Shown here: one piece after another, positions 51,101 through 63,632 of the stretch | Layout of the letters: each line of letters begins with the position of its first letter | Position numbering within the stretch: the first letter of the stretch is position 1 | Origin: Chaetorhynchus papuensis | Lineage: Eukaryota > Chordata > Aves > Passeriformes > Rhipiduridae | Length of the DNA stretch: 64,000 nucleotides | Direction of reading: 5' to 3' | NCBI GenBank assembly: GCA_013396525.1 | Contig: VWYX01000011.1 | Span: forward strand, 1,800,114-1,864,113 | The notes under the pieces: generated by a model | What the model saw: the letters and a program-made list of their open reading frames with translations, nothing else | What the model was told of the DNA's origin: nothing | Database searches by the model: none | Made by a program: the position numbers and the translations under genes

Positions 51101-54100
51101 AGGGAAACAAAACATGGATTATACTTTTAAGTCACAAATTAATGTTAGAAACTCTGTTTGGTACAAGTGCTTTGGGTTTTGTAAGTCAAAACTCTTTGGT
51201 CTGGTCTAATTCTTTGTTGTAGGCTGGTAATTTGAGGTACAGCCTGAAAATGCAAAATAGTAAATCCTGATCAATATGAATGATTGTATTGAGTTGGATC
51301 ATTCCAGGTGGACAGCAGAACATGTTTCAGTGTGTGCTGCAGAGAGGAGAGCAAAAAATCATAAAGATAGAAGCAGTTTTTCCCAGAACTGGTGGGCTTC
51401 TAAAGTTAAGGATTAAGGAGGTGACATGTTAATGATTAATTATTTTATTTTGGACTAATATTTCTCAGCAAGAGATTTATTCATAGGCCAGGCATTGTAA
51501 AAAGTTAGAGGAGTAGAGTGGTAGGATGTGTTTGTTTGCTGACATTTCCATTCATTGCAATAGAAGCTTCATTTCTGGAAACAAAAAAAAAAAAAAAAAT
51601 ACTCTGTGATTTATAGGAAGATGCTTAAAGTAATTCACCTTGATAAGTAGGTCTTTCAGGAATGATTAAATGCTTTGTGTTCTCCAAAGAAGAAATGGAT
51701 ACATGCTTCAGGGTATTACATACAGGCTGGCAAATTGCTGGGTAACACTTTGTCTTATTTCCATCCCTTGCTCTGAAAAGCCAGAACCCAATAAATGATA
51801 GACAAACCTGAAAAGGAACTTGAGCAGAAGCCTTTGAGAATCAGAATATCTTCTTGGCCAGGCCCCATTGCCTTTAACATCTTTGTGAAAGGAATTCATA
51901 CCTGACAAAAGAGGCAATTAGTGTGCTGAATGACAACAGGCAGTGTCACCACTGGTAGTAAACTGATGACTCCATTCCTTATTCTCCTGGCAGGTCTTAT
52001 TATTATGAGCATTAAAGTGATCAGTTCCCTGTCACTTAACAACCTGTACCTACCTTTCCTTCCCTTCCCTCAAGAACCCTGATTTCAGCTGCACGCCGTA
52101 TTATTTATGTATTGTTTTTACTAATCCTCGCCGGCCTAAAACATTACAATAATCCTGTAATCTAGGTAGAAATATGACCCATAATAAGCCTGAGGATGAA
52201 GTGGCAATGCCAATAATCATTGCTGAAGGGCTGTTTGTAACTTTGTAATGCTGGAGTTCTCCACTAATTTAAAGAAGACAGCAAAGCTGATAATTTCAAG
52301 GCCTTATTTTAGTAAAAATTTATTTTTCCTACGGAAATTGATGTGAGGCAGATTTCTCTTTTCCCTTAACTATCTACAAGTGTTTGGACTCTCTGTGGTG
52401 TCCTGGCACTGTCTGTTCTTACATGGCATCCTGTCAAAAATGCTGTTTATCAAATGCACCCAACCCGAGACTGCTTTGCCTCCTTGTTCTCTCTCTGGGA
52501 TTGCTTAAATAAAATCACTAATTACAAACGGCAACCAAATTATTTTAACCGATCTTAAATCGCAAAAACAGTTGGCTCTAAGTTGGGAGATACTGAACAG
52601 GATAAAACAAGCTGTCTCTTGACAATATTGCGTAGCCTTACTGAATGCTTGGGAAGTGATCCCGGGTTTGCCAGTAGGATGCTGAAGAGGTGTCTGCATT
52701 TTAGTTTAGATCAGGCGTTCTGTGATTCCCGTGTCCCACTGCCTTCTGTGAAATGGTTTGGGAGTGTCAAACTGGGCTGGTTTGCAGGTAAAATAAAGGG
52801 AAGGATTGCACTTCAGGGGGACAGATGTGCCTCAGTGAGGAGTGGTTGCAGATAACGGGACCAAATTGAAGCTAGCCTGAAACTCCTGACACACAGAGGG
52901 CCAGGCCACTCGCACTGCTCACCAGCCACTTCACTGAGCTCCAGCTGCAGCCCATTGCACAGACTCCAGGCTCTTCTGGGATTGGAGCCTTCTCTGGGTT
53001 GATGCCGTGGCGTAAATTTTGTCTCTTCCAGTTGCTAATTTTAAATATTCTGCTCAGTGAAACCTGGCAGCAGAAGAGGTAAGAAAGAGCTGGTCTTTCA
53101 CTGTGGATGTTGAGCAATGTGTGTCTTTAGCTGCTGGGTTGGGTCAGAGCAGTGGTGGTCTCCCCTCATGTTTATTGAATTCCAGGCAGTTATTCCAGTG
53201 GCAGAATGTTAAGGCCGTGCCATCTTGTTTTTATTAATTTTAAGGCGCTTTAGGCAAGAGTTATTGAAAGAAAAAACCCAATAAATAACTAGGAGCGTCC
53301 TATAAGGAAATAAAGATTGGTAAATCCCTCCGTGCTAACTTTCAGAGCAGAGTCCCAAGGTAAATGGTGTAGCTGGCTCTGGCAGTTGGTGATTTACAGG
53401 AACATTAACTTTCAAGCTCAGTTGGAGCCTCGGAGCTGTGCCTCGTGTAAAGTACGTGCAGGTTGTGGAGAGTCACAGAGACAAAGGAGTCATCTGCTCC
53501 ATTAGGGGAAGAGCACGTTCCCAAATAACTGCAGCAGTGTGGGAGGAGGCATTCATGAAGTGTTGCTCTTGCACTTCTTGATTCTTAGCAGAAGCAGCAG
53601 GTGTCTTGCTGTAGACACCTGCGAAACCTTTTTTTTGTGCTGTCATTGATGCCTTTTCTTGGTCTTAAAATCAAGAGTCAAACATGGTTAGAAGGGAAAA
53701 AGGGATTTTACCTTGGTATTTATTTTAAGGATCCTCAGGTGCACCACGTCCAGGTCAAATGCACCTCCATGCACCCCGCAGTGCACACCCACCATAGATC
53801 TGGTATCACATTAGAGGTGTTACTAATTAGCACATCTATCAAAGATTCCCCAATGAGAGGCTCGAGTGAGCCCCCCTCCCCAAGGAACCTTCCCCTGGAT
53901 GGTTCTATCTCAGTTTCCAAAATGTGTTCTGGAGAGGACCTTGGGCTCTGGGCACACTGATCCCTCACTACAAAGCTTCTGAAATGTTTCATCTCCCAGC
54001 CTGACAAACAAGTCCAAGAATTTAGGCAAAAAGCACCAAGAATACAGAAATTGTAAAAAGGTATGACAGGGGTATAAAGAAAAGGCAAAAAAAAAAAAGT

Positions 54101-57100
54101 CATCATGGCATCATCATGACAAATTATTACGAGATCAGTAATTTGGAAGGTCTCCTGTTGAAGAATCAAAAATAAAAACAAATGCACAAAAGCTATTAAA
54201 GTATTGGAAACTTTGGTAACTTACTGTTAAAAAAACATCTTCAAAATAGGAGTTGGCCATTATGGAACTGTGTATGCTGTGCAAGAGGTCTTCAACAGAG
54301 CGGAATATATTCTTCCAAGTTTAAATATCTCTTCATAAATATATCAGAGACTTTGTAAATTTTTAATTTAGGGTGAACTTTAACTTCCTTTTTTCTGATC
54401 GGATTGATACTTCCAACATGAGTAACTCCTGACGTTTCCTCAGCTCCATCCCATTTGTTTCTTCTTCCTTTCTACTGCAGTTCATGTTTTGTACTTTGAG
54501 TGGAGGAAGTTTTTGTCTGACTTCTTACAACTTTGGTGAAATTGGGTGATCTTTAATGGGCTGAATAATCCTCTGTGTCAAATGAGTAGAGTTGCTATTG
54601 TTAAATATGTGTGTTTGCTATTGAATGAGCAATTTGCAAGATCTGTGATACAAATTAGAGACACAGATCTGGAGCTGTAGCATAAGCATTTACCATTCGC
54701 TGTAGTCTGTGTTGTATCTAGAACTGGCATAAAAAATTCATGTAACAGTTGTGCCTGTGACTTTCTCTAGTCTGAATTTGCCTTATTACTGCAAGTATTT
54801 TCATGTATGTCTCTTCAGGAATTTAATCAAAGACACAAATTCCAAAGCATCTGCTCTGGAAATACAAATTCCTGGCTGAACAAAGTAATTCCTGGACATG
54901 AACAGCAGGGTGGCACCTTCCTGCTTCATTGCAATACCTGCCTTTGTCCACTTAAGAGGGTTAAATCAGCACTTGTTGAAGTATTGATGTTGGAAATAAA
55001 ACATGTAGATGATATTGTGCAGGAGGGCCAGGGTATCTTTAAACTAGAACATTACTGGTGTGCTAGATTAAATGTTTTGGTGTTAGGAGATGTTAAGCCT
55101 TTCTATGAATTTCTCATCCTGCCACCCTGAAAAATGCACTTAATCTTTTGATTTTTTTTTTTTTTCCAAACCAAAGATGATAACAGACAGGACGATAATG
55201 GTTGTGTAGGGTGAGAATGATTTGATTAATTGATATCTCTGTAGTCTTTGTGCTTTGAAGAATTAATTACTTAGTTGCATTTGAAAGAGCTATGAAATAT
55301 TGTCAAGCATATATAATCTTAAAAAAAATATTTTTTTTAATTCTTAAAAAAAAATCCAAAACCTGAAAGCAAGAACAAAGACCAATAATACAACACAAAA
55401 GCAAACAAAAAACTTTTAATCCAAGACAGATTAAAAAAAAATAGTAGGTAGATAGACAGAAGTTACCTGTTCTAGGACTGGACAGTTAATATTTCAGATG
55501 CCATCTTTCACTCTGGCTGAGCATTCAGTTCAGGATCTTACAGAGTGTATCTAAGTAAATGAAATACCCTTCACAGCACTTACCAAGAGATTTGAGATGA
55601 CTCTTTTCCTTCAAGAAATAACAGGACTCAGAATGGGGCTAATGCTTGTGGTAACAGGCATAATGTGATGGATCCATCATGTGTAAGGTAGCACTTGCCT
55701 TTTCCCACAGTGATACTTGAGTAAAAACAGTAATAGAAATATCTCTACTTCACCTTTAGAGAACCTGTTGACCTCTCAAGTTTAAAATGCTCATATCTTT
55801 CTCTTATTAGCATCTGTTGGGAGAAATGAAGTGAAAAGATTGCCGCCTTATTCTACTTAACAGCCTAGTTAAATGAAAATGGTGATGCACACGGGTGTAT
55901 ATTGTCCTAATTTGATCTTTCTGCAGTTTTTCCCAACAAAGCATTTTGTGTTGAAATTAAAATGGACACTGTTTGTCTATAAGGATGAATTACCTCTGTG
56001 GCTAAAAAAAAAAAGAAAAGCAAAGAGGAAAAAAAGAGATTTCACATTAAAGCAGACCTGCAAGGAAACCATGCTTAGTCTGTGACTTCCACAGGTCTGA
56101 GCCTCTGGAGTCATTGTAGTTTGGAGGCATCAGCAGGGGAGGGGGAAGAGGATATAAGACAAAGCTTTCCAGACAAAAGAGAAATCCAGACTTTCATCTT
56201 TCAGCTTCTAAAATGTATTTACTGGACCTGTTCATCATGGCAGGCACCAGAAGAGCTTCCTGAAGGTTTCCAGGTGTTCTTGAAAGGCCTCAGAGTAAAA
56301 ATGTTGTATTACCTTAGTAATTGTGTAGTGTTGTTCTTACCAGGAGGGTTTTGGAAGTTTCTCACTGGTTACCTGATCTGGAAATCCAGGAGATGCTTGT
56401 TTTGGGATTCAGTTGTGTTGTGAATTCTCTTCTTCAGTGGTTAGGATGGCTGTAACACAAGCAGGGTGAAATCTGGCATTGCATCTTCTGCCCTGAAAGG
56501 GACTGTGGGGAAGCAGTGAGGGTGAGAGGAGCTCCAGGGTGCTGGGAGGGGATTCCTGGAGGGCAGCCCAGGTAGATCCCTTTTGGGAAGGGGTGAGGAG
56601 TTGTGACACTCTGCTTTATCTCCCAAGAGTTACAGTCCTGTGGAACGGAGCCGTTCTCAGGTTCGGGCTGGGTCTGGTCCATCTCCTCAGGTGCCAGGAC
56701 AGTAACTGTGGGTGGGTCCCACGCTGCTTTTCTCCAGGGAACAGAGTGTGCACAGTGTAATTATCTCAGTACAGGCTCTAAGTTACAGCTTTAACACCGG
56801 GATGTTAAGTGTTTTACACAGCTGTAATTGTAAATCTATATAATTAGATGTGGACTCTTCAAGATGCTGACCCCTGCCCAATGGCACAAACCAATTTTTA
56901 TTGATGGTGGTAATCCAGATGGCTGGTAATAGATAACTAAAAGGATGGGAGAGTGAGAGAAATGAAGTTAAACATTTGAACTTCAGCTCGCACTGCAAGA
57001 AGGTTTAGTTTAGTAATTTAATCATTGGAGTTCAATAGAAGGCCTGCTTGCTGTCTTTTATCTGGAGTGCTGAAGAAGTTGTTCAGCTTCATAAAGAGGA

Positions 57101-60100
57101 AGAAAAGCTGTGAGAAAAGTACTTGAATGTGTTTTTAAAATAAGGAACCCACAACAAGCACTTTCTGACAAATAAAACAGAAAACAAAGTTCTCATCCTT
57201 TCTTAAGGTAAAAATACACCCACAGGGACTATTAGTGTCATGTCAGTCATAAGGCATCTTTGTAGTTCTGCAATTACAGTGCACCTGTGATGTTAAAAAT
57301 TTTTGAGAGACTGGAGAAAGTTAATTAAAAAAAAATCCAAAAAAACCCCAAAACCCCAAAAAACTTTTGGAGGTGTACACTGAGATGTTGAAATTCATAA
57401 TAGTTGCATAATTAAAACAAATGAACCTGGTTTTGTACAATTAAGCACTTCAGTAAATTCCTTTTCTTATTTACCTTTAAGAGATACTGCACTCTTTATT
57501 AACCTGCTGCATATATAAAAATATATAAAGAGTACAAAAGAGGGATAGGGTTAGGGTAGTAGTGGTTTTATTCACATACTAAAACTATAAAGATTGATAA
57601 AATACTCATAAAGTGATATGCAGGCTGTATTATGCTGTGTAGGGGAAGAAAATAAACCTTAGTCTTTTAATAATTATTAATATTTTATGGTGTGCTGGCA
57701 CCCAGTGCCACCTAACAAAATGTAAATAAACAGCAGCACAGGCATCTCTGGTTGTTTTGTGTTTCATGAAGATATTGGGCACACAAGATGAGCTTTGAGA
57801 GTTCCTTGGGAAAACAGATCTGGGCTGAGATGTTTGGGTTTATTCCAACACAAACAAAACAGCAGGCTAGGGAATTTCAAAGAATTTCAGTGGAGCTGGA
57901 AGTATCCTTACTTTGTGACCACAGTTGTCACGGAGTAGAGACAAAGCCATTTCCTGCTGGTGGGACATTCCTGCACATACCCGTTTGTGGTAAGCAAATT
58001 TATGCTGGCCAGAACAAGTCTCTTGGTGACAGCTTCTGTAAAATGTGGTTGTCATGCTGCCAAATACCACAGTGCCAGTTCTGTACAAATGGGCACGTAT
58101 TCCTGGGTTTCTGAAGAACAGGGGAAAAAAAAAAAAAAGAATATTTACAGGTATGGGATTTTATAGCATTGTTTTAAATTGGTGGGGATCTCACAAACAA
58201 AGCCCCCTTTATACAGCCTTAATAAAAAGGGTTTAAAAATCGGATTGCAGAAGAAATTTTTTTCATGGGCTGGTGACTTCAGCTGGATGGTGATCTTTAC
58301 ATGAAAGAAACCTAAACACATATCTCTGTGAGTATATGTGTAAGCTGTGACTGCCAGCAAACCTCCAGCCTGGGAAGCCAGGGTCAAAAAAGGAGGAATG
58401 GATGCAGCCATGGCTTTGCTGTGCTAGGGATACCTCATCTGGAAAGGAGAATAATGACCATGGTCGAGAGCTGAGTCAGTTCTCTCACAAAGTCCTACAG
58501 TGTGGGAAAGAGGAAAGATTTCAGCTTTGGAAGAATCCTTGAAAAGGCGTAGTCATTTTGGATTTGTCCCCAGCATCAGGGACTGGGGGGGTTTTGGCAG
58601 AGTACAAACACCTGAATCACGCCTTTCCTTGGATCTGGGAGCAGCTGGGGAGGGCAGCCAGCAGGAAACGCTCCAGGGTTGAGTCCTTTTGCTGCAGCTC
58701 TGCTCTGCCTGATTCCTCTGAGTTATGGAGCAGTTAATGATTCTGATGGAGAAACTTTCGGTAACTTTTAACATTGGGGTCACAAGGCCAAGGTCAGCAC
58801 AGGGCGTTTTCGGGCTCAGCGAGGTCATCTCCACACGCCTGCCCTGTGTCAATCTCAGGAATTCAGGTTTCAAACTCGGGAGCGTGTGCTGCGCTGGGAA
58901 CGGGGTGTTTGTGCTGAACTTCTCCAGGTTTATTCACACAGCACTGGCTGATAATGATTGTGATTTAGGAATGCTGAGGGCATGGTTAGGATGAACCTGT
59001 TGACATCTAAAAGCAGCAAAGAGCACACTGAGCCTCAGGAAACCGTAAAAGCTTTTTGCGCTAGTGGATGTGTGCTGTGCATTAGGGAGCTGACCCTAAT
59101 GCCCCAGCATGTTTAATTTTGTCTCTTAAATTCTCTGAAATACTTCTTTTTATTATTTTTTTTACTTCATGTTAAAACTACTGCAACTTAGAGCTTTCTC
59201 TCACGAAACTTGCAGCTGATTTCTCTGAGAGTCAGAAACACGTGGGGTTGAAAGCTGCCCATCATGACACACCCTGCAACAGCAGGACAGCCCATCTCCT
59301 GCTCCTACCTAATGGTTTCCTCCTTTAACTGCTTGTATTATTGCTGAAACACAGTTTTCCACGCTGTGTAGCTTACTGGAATAGCAACTGTTGAATGATT
59401 CAGTGATTCCACAGGTTTTGCTGGTGCCGTGGTCGTGAGCCTGCCGCGGGTTGGGCGTGGGCTGGGATGAGAACCATGGAGCGCTGAGCCCTGCCCTGCC
59501 CACGCCCAGGGAGCCGTGTCCTCAGAGCTCTGACTTTGCTGCTGAAATGAAGTCACTGGAGCACACCCGTGGTGACATCTTGGCAGAGCTCTCTCGTCAG
59601 CAGGAGATCTTGTGCTGTTCCGGGGCTGCCTGGCCCTGGAGATGAGCCAGGGTTTGCCAGCTCACATCAAATGTGTGCGGACAAATGCAAATCCGCAGAA
59701 ACAAGAAGCACTGTGTTGCTAAAACTGTAAAGTACACGAGAACTAACACGGGCAAATGTGAGTTGTTTATGAAAAATGTGTTGGAAGTGCCATAGGGTGG
59801 AATTATCACTTATAAAGATCTCACTCCCACAGCCTAGAATAGCTTAAAGGTGCTGGAAAATAAGGTTCTGCACTGCTCTCTGGAGATCATGTCTATTTTG
59901 TCTTAATTATTATAGCTCTGAATATTGTTGCTCTTTAATGCCATGTTGTGAAATCCCTGATGTGCCCAGCACTCCAACCAACAGTGCACAAGATTATTCC
60001 TGTAAAAAACAACGTAATAATTTAATTTAATCCCTTCACTTCTTCAGCTAGAATTTTGTGAGCAGTCACTGTATAACCTACTGGACTTACAAATACACCT

Positions 60101-60489
60101 GGGTGTCAATACATAGATCCTCTGCTTTTCATTTTCTTCTAAGAGGAACAACACCACTCACTCCAATATTTCTGTAGGAGAGATATGTTTACCGTATCTG
60201 TATCCATTTTTTTCCCATCTTTCTGACTTCTCTGACGATGTGGTGGTGATCTTCCCAAAATACAAAACTACCTCACACAAAATTACGGACTTGCTCCAAG
60301 AAGTTTGAGCAGCTCAATCTTAATTATGGTCTGGATAAGTTGGGGTACAGAAGTTACTCTTGACAAGGAGAGCTTTTTAACTGTATTTTTGCATGGCTGA
60401 ATCTAGTAATCAGCCAGTTGAGATCAAGTCCTAGATATTGTTTTATTTTAAATTTTTTCATGATGAGCTGTTTTGGTTTTTTTCTGTAG
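48156..60489. other. Intron-like non-coding DNA
   Basis: No supported exon. A 172-codon frame at 49721-50239 and a 150-codon minus frame at 53735-54187 are within chance expectation. Splice-site pairs at 49284-49306 and 54481-54535 are noted but not called. A 17-base A run (51583-51599), a 22-base AT palindrome (55319-55340) and a CpG-bearing patch at about 59400-59640 are present. TAGGGTTAGGG at 57546-57556 is only two telomere-like units. Confidence 0.5.
49826..49840 (-). other. G-quadruplex motif on the minus strand
   Basis: Seven C, one A, seven C on the plus strand give seven G, T, seven G on the minus strand. This can be parsed as four GGG runs with one-base loops, the most stable loop arrangement for a quadruplex; the plus strand could form an i-motif. 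Confidence 0.65.
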
Positions 60490-60518
60490 TACTCTAACAG
60501 TGAGGCAAATGGAACAAA
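60490..60518 (+). CDS. Candidate 29-base internal exon
   Basis: The acceptor is good (GGTTTTTTTCTGTAG) and the donor is moderate (CAAA, then GTGAAAG). With one leading and one trailing base it encodes TLTVRQMEQ. Both edges are in phase with the exon candidates at 43057 (ends with two bases) and 62007 (starts with two), and the joined peptide continues the helical pattern. A second frame is also open, and an unrelated 23-base splice pair at 49284-49306 fits the same phases, so phase agreement alone is weak support. Confidence 0.3.
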
Positions 60519-62006
60519 GTGAAAGACATGTTCCCAGAGTGTGAGGAGGAAAGGCATTTCCTAAGAGAAGCCCTCACTGTGTTGGATGTTGGTCTGTGTG
60601 AGAGGGTGGGTTTGAGGAATTTCCTTTGTGTGTGGCAGCATGTTCAGTGCTCAGAGTCTCAGTGTTCCAAGCATGTCCCAGCTCTGATGGAAAGTGATGG
60701 CAGCGAGACTGGGAGGGCTGAGGGGTCAGTTGGCTCAGTCTGAACCCAGCTGTGGTGGCAAATGCTTAATCCCAGATCAATCTTTCTCCATTGCCACGGA
60801 GAAATGCAAATAGAGGGTGATTACAACTTTCCTCTTGCAGGCAAGAGGTGAGGCTTCAGAAAAGTTGCAAGAGTCAAGGGATTGATTTGTTGTGGAGGAT
60901 AGTTAGAGGAGACAGCAAATCAATTTACTGAAGCCAGAAGTTTGTGGGAGGGTCTGAGATGACTTCTGGCGAGGGAGGACTAAGTTAAATGATGCCCCAA
61001 AGTAAAATGATGTAGATAAAGGTGGACATCTGTGAAATGAAAGGAAGGAATGTGGAATTAAATGCAGATCTAAGGCAGCAAAGAATCTACTCTCGTGGTT
61101 GGGAATTTATGGTAGAGGTAAATTAAAGAAGCCAATTGTTGGCAGAAAATTGCTTCAAGAGGTTTTATAAACCTAGAGAGAGCTTCATAAGGACAGGGAA
61201 AGTAAGGGAAAGGAAAAAAAAATAGTCAAATTCAAATGTGTTTCTGGGCAGGAAATGTTACCATTTTTTAAAGCTGGTCTGATTTCTGGTTGAGATATCA
61301 TATTAAAGTTTTGCAAGGAGATAACTATTTAAGGCTTTACTTGAGCTGTGTAATTTCCTTTATAGCCATTTTAGCTGATGATGATAAGGTTCTTCCACAC
61401 TAATTCTTGCTGGAAGAAACTGCTTTCCCTAAAGTGAGTATCAGTGAAATCTCTACAGTAGAGAATTTCTTTAAAGTAAGAGGTAGATGTTGGAAAAATG
61501 TGTAAACAGAGAAGTAGAAAAATTACTTCCACAGCAGTTTGTCTTTTTTTTTTAATAATGTGATTTTATTATATTTATAGGTCATAGTTCCTGCATTTAC
61601 AGACATAATCTGAATGGAAGTTAAAACATGAATTCTGTATTATTGATATTTTGTCTAGTAAAGATGAGCCTAGATTCTCTGTGTGATGACTTGGGTACAA
61701 GGAGAGAGACGGACAATTGAATTTGTAGTGCACTTCATTGATGTGTTAGGAGAAGAAACAGAATGTCATGAAACTTTTGTATTTACTGCTATTGGCCTTC
61801 CTAAGATTGTTTAAAAAGAGACTAAAAATTCACTGATGTAACATATTTCCTGAAGAATTTCCATGAAAGAGAGATGCAAGGTTATGTAAAATTCCTCACT
61901 CTCGGGATTCAGGACAAGGCAGGATTAGGTCTGTTGTCTTGCAGTTGATGTTTGTCATACATATTTAACACAGAAAATAGTTTTGCATTTTTTATTTGAT
62001 CTTCAG
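60519..62006. other. Intron-like non-coding DNA
   Basis: AT-rich, with no repeat family or open frame of note. It lies between two exon candidates. Confidence 0.5.
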
Positions 62007-62095
62007 CTTTGCAGAAGTCTTCCTCCATCGCTGTTGATCTTTTGTCTCACATCAGTCGCGTGACACATGCTCATTTTGCTGCGTATCACAAGCAG
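62007..62095 (+). CDS. Putative internal exon of an unidentified gene
   Basis: This 89-base block follows a T-rich acceptor (TTTTTATTTGATCTTCAG) and ends at CAG before GTGGTT, a usable but not strong donor. Two frames stop early. The open one has two leading bases and 29 codons, reading LQKSSSIAVDLLSH and then ISRVTHAHFAAYHKQ, ending on a codon boundary. The peptide is helical and protein-like, with codon use unlike the surrounding AT-rich DNA. It is on the same strand as the 43057 exon, and the intervening exon or exons must total 3n+2 bases. An alternative acceptor (TTTGCAG) lies seven bases inside. The protein family was not recognised. Confidence 0.5.
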
Positions 62096-62280
62096 GTGGT
62101 TTTGAGGGAACTCTTTTATGTCATTTCCTTTGTGTGTCATTTACCACTTTTATTAATTATTTTAGCTGTGATTTTTTCTATTTGCAGTGGTTAGATTCCC
62201 CTAGTATAATCAGTGTTTGTCTACAAAGGGGAACAAATGTCTTTTCATTCCCTGATTCAAAAGGTTTGTCGTTCTGGGCT

Positions 62281-62640
62281 CTTCAGTTAACACATTAATC
62301 GTGTCTCCGAGCACCCACTGACTGAGCAGCGGCGACGTTTTCGCTCTCCTCGTTTTCTTTTTCATTCCAACTCTTTGTTGGCTCAAGAAACAGAATGTGC
62401 CCACAGTTTTAGGCTGTTGACAGCACGGGCTCCTCGGGCTGGCCGATAGGAATCTTGCTGAGGGTGTTTGTGCTGCTGCTGCATCGGGGCTGGACGTGGG
62501 GATTTTGAGGGATGTGAAGAGTTCACGATGTTCGGTTTTTGAGTTGCACTTCGCTCACACTGAGCAGCTCTCAGCTGCAGAGAGCACGGCCAGCCTGTCT
62601 GCGCTGCTTGTTGCTTCCTGGAAAATTCCATTTGGTTCAC
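62281..62640. promoter_or_regulatory. Weak CpG-rich patch
   Basis: Counting gives 90 C, 98 G and 17 CpG in 360 bases: about 52% GC and observed/expected near 0.69. This just passes classic CpG-island limits and stands out from its AT-rich neighbours. It overlaps the possible terminal exon at 62188. Confidence 0.35.
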
Positions 62641-62792
62641 TCAACACGTGTTACACGGCCTCTTCTTGCTTCCCAACTGCTCCCTTTGAGATAAGCCTGG
62701 AAGAGTAGAGAAAGGAAAAATTTTACTTTTACTTTTGAATTCTGAGGCTTTCATATATGTAGAGATATATCATAGCATCTTTGCATCCTTGT

Positions 62793-62798
62793 AATAAA
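62793..62798 (+). promoter_or_regulatory. Candidate polyadenylation signal AATAAA
   Basis: AATAAA is followed within 10-25 bases by a GT/T-rich stretch (GGTGTTTTATCTTTGTTTAC), the usual arrangement of a vertebrate poly-A site. It lies about 490 bases after the stop of the possible terminal exon that starts at 62188. Lone AATAAA hexamers are common in AT-rich DNA. Confidence 0.3.
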
Positions 62799-63602
62799 GG
62801 TGTTTTATCTTTGTTTACTTTGTAACAGAAATGACAAGGATACTTAGCGGATTGTGGAACAAATCCTTACTCAGGTTGTTTCAATATGTTTTGTTTGATT
62901 TCTCTCGGTGATTATGTTTCAATTCACACAAAACATAAAGCTATACTTGCATTTAAAAGATCAAGCAGTCTGGAAAAATAGAGAGTACAGACCCAGGAGA
63001 TTTTGGGTTACTTTGTTGGGTTTGATGCTTTGGGGTTTTGCTTTGGTTTTTGTTTGCTTTTTTTTTTCTTGCTTGATCCCTGAACCACTGTTGTCACTAG
63101 AAAAGTCACTTGATGCAAGTTCAGATCTTTCAGTTCAACAAGTAATCTATGAGGTGTAGGAACTGGAATAATAAAAAACATGGAGCATAATCTGATAAGG
63201 TTTAAGGGTCACTGACATGTAAATTGTGAAAAGTGTTTCATATTCCTTAGAAGAATTCCTTAAGAATTCACACCAGGAGATTTAGTGCAGTAATCCAGAG
63301 ATAACAGAATGTTTTTTTTATGGAATACATACATCATAGGTATTAGAGAAGACCATGCAAGGCTTGCATTACAAACTTTATAAGTGAAGTTATTCCCAGT
63401 CTGTTGCATCTGGACAGAGTAACGCACTTTTATAAAAGTATTTAATTTAATAAAAGCAGTTACTACGTCTGGTTTCACTGCCATGTGTTATTGCACTGAA
63501 TGTGTGCTCAATCGAAGACAAGTAAGAATTCAGTGTAAACAGTTTGGAAATCCAGTGATGGCCACATTTGTGGTTCTTGCTTTCACATGTTCCCAGTGTT
63601 TA

Positions 63603-63632
63603 TTTGCAGATCTCTCATGTGAGATCTGCAAA
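63603..63632. repeat. 30-base near-perfect palindrome
   Basis: A 12-base arm TTTGCAGATCTC and its exact reverse complement GAGATCTGCAAA flank a six-base centre TCATGT, itself palindromic except for one T:T pair. It could extrude as a hairpin or bind a dimeric protein. No transposon end or RNA gene is evident around it. Confidence 0.9.

Noticed and set aside
53735..54120. Possible further LTR-like segment
   Set aside because: The composition and a TATAAAG-like box suggested an LTR, but no matching copy, TG...CA ends or target duplication could be found in the window.
54481..54535. Splice-flanked block encoding YFEWRKFLSDFLQ
   Set aside because: Excellent acceptor and an attractive peptide, but the donor is weak and its phase cannot follow the 43057 exon or precede the 62007 exon directly.
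57546..57556. TAGGGTTAGGG, interstitial telomere-like
   Set aside because: Only two units; expected by chance or as trivial remnant.
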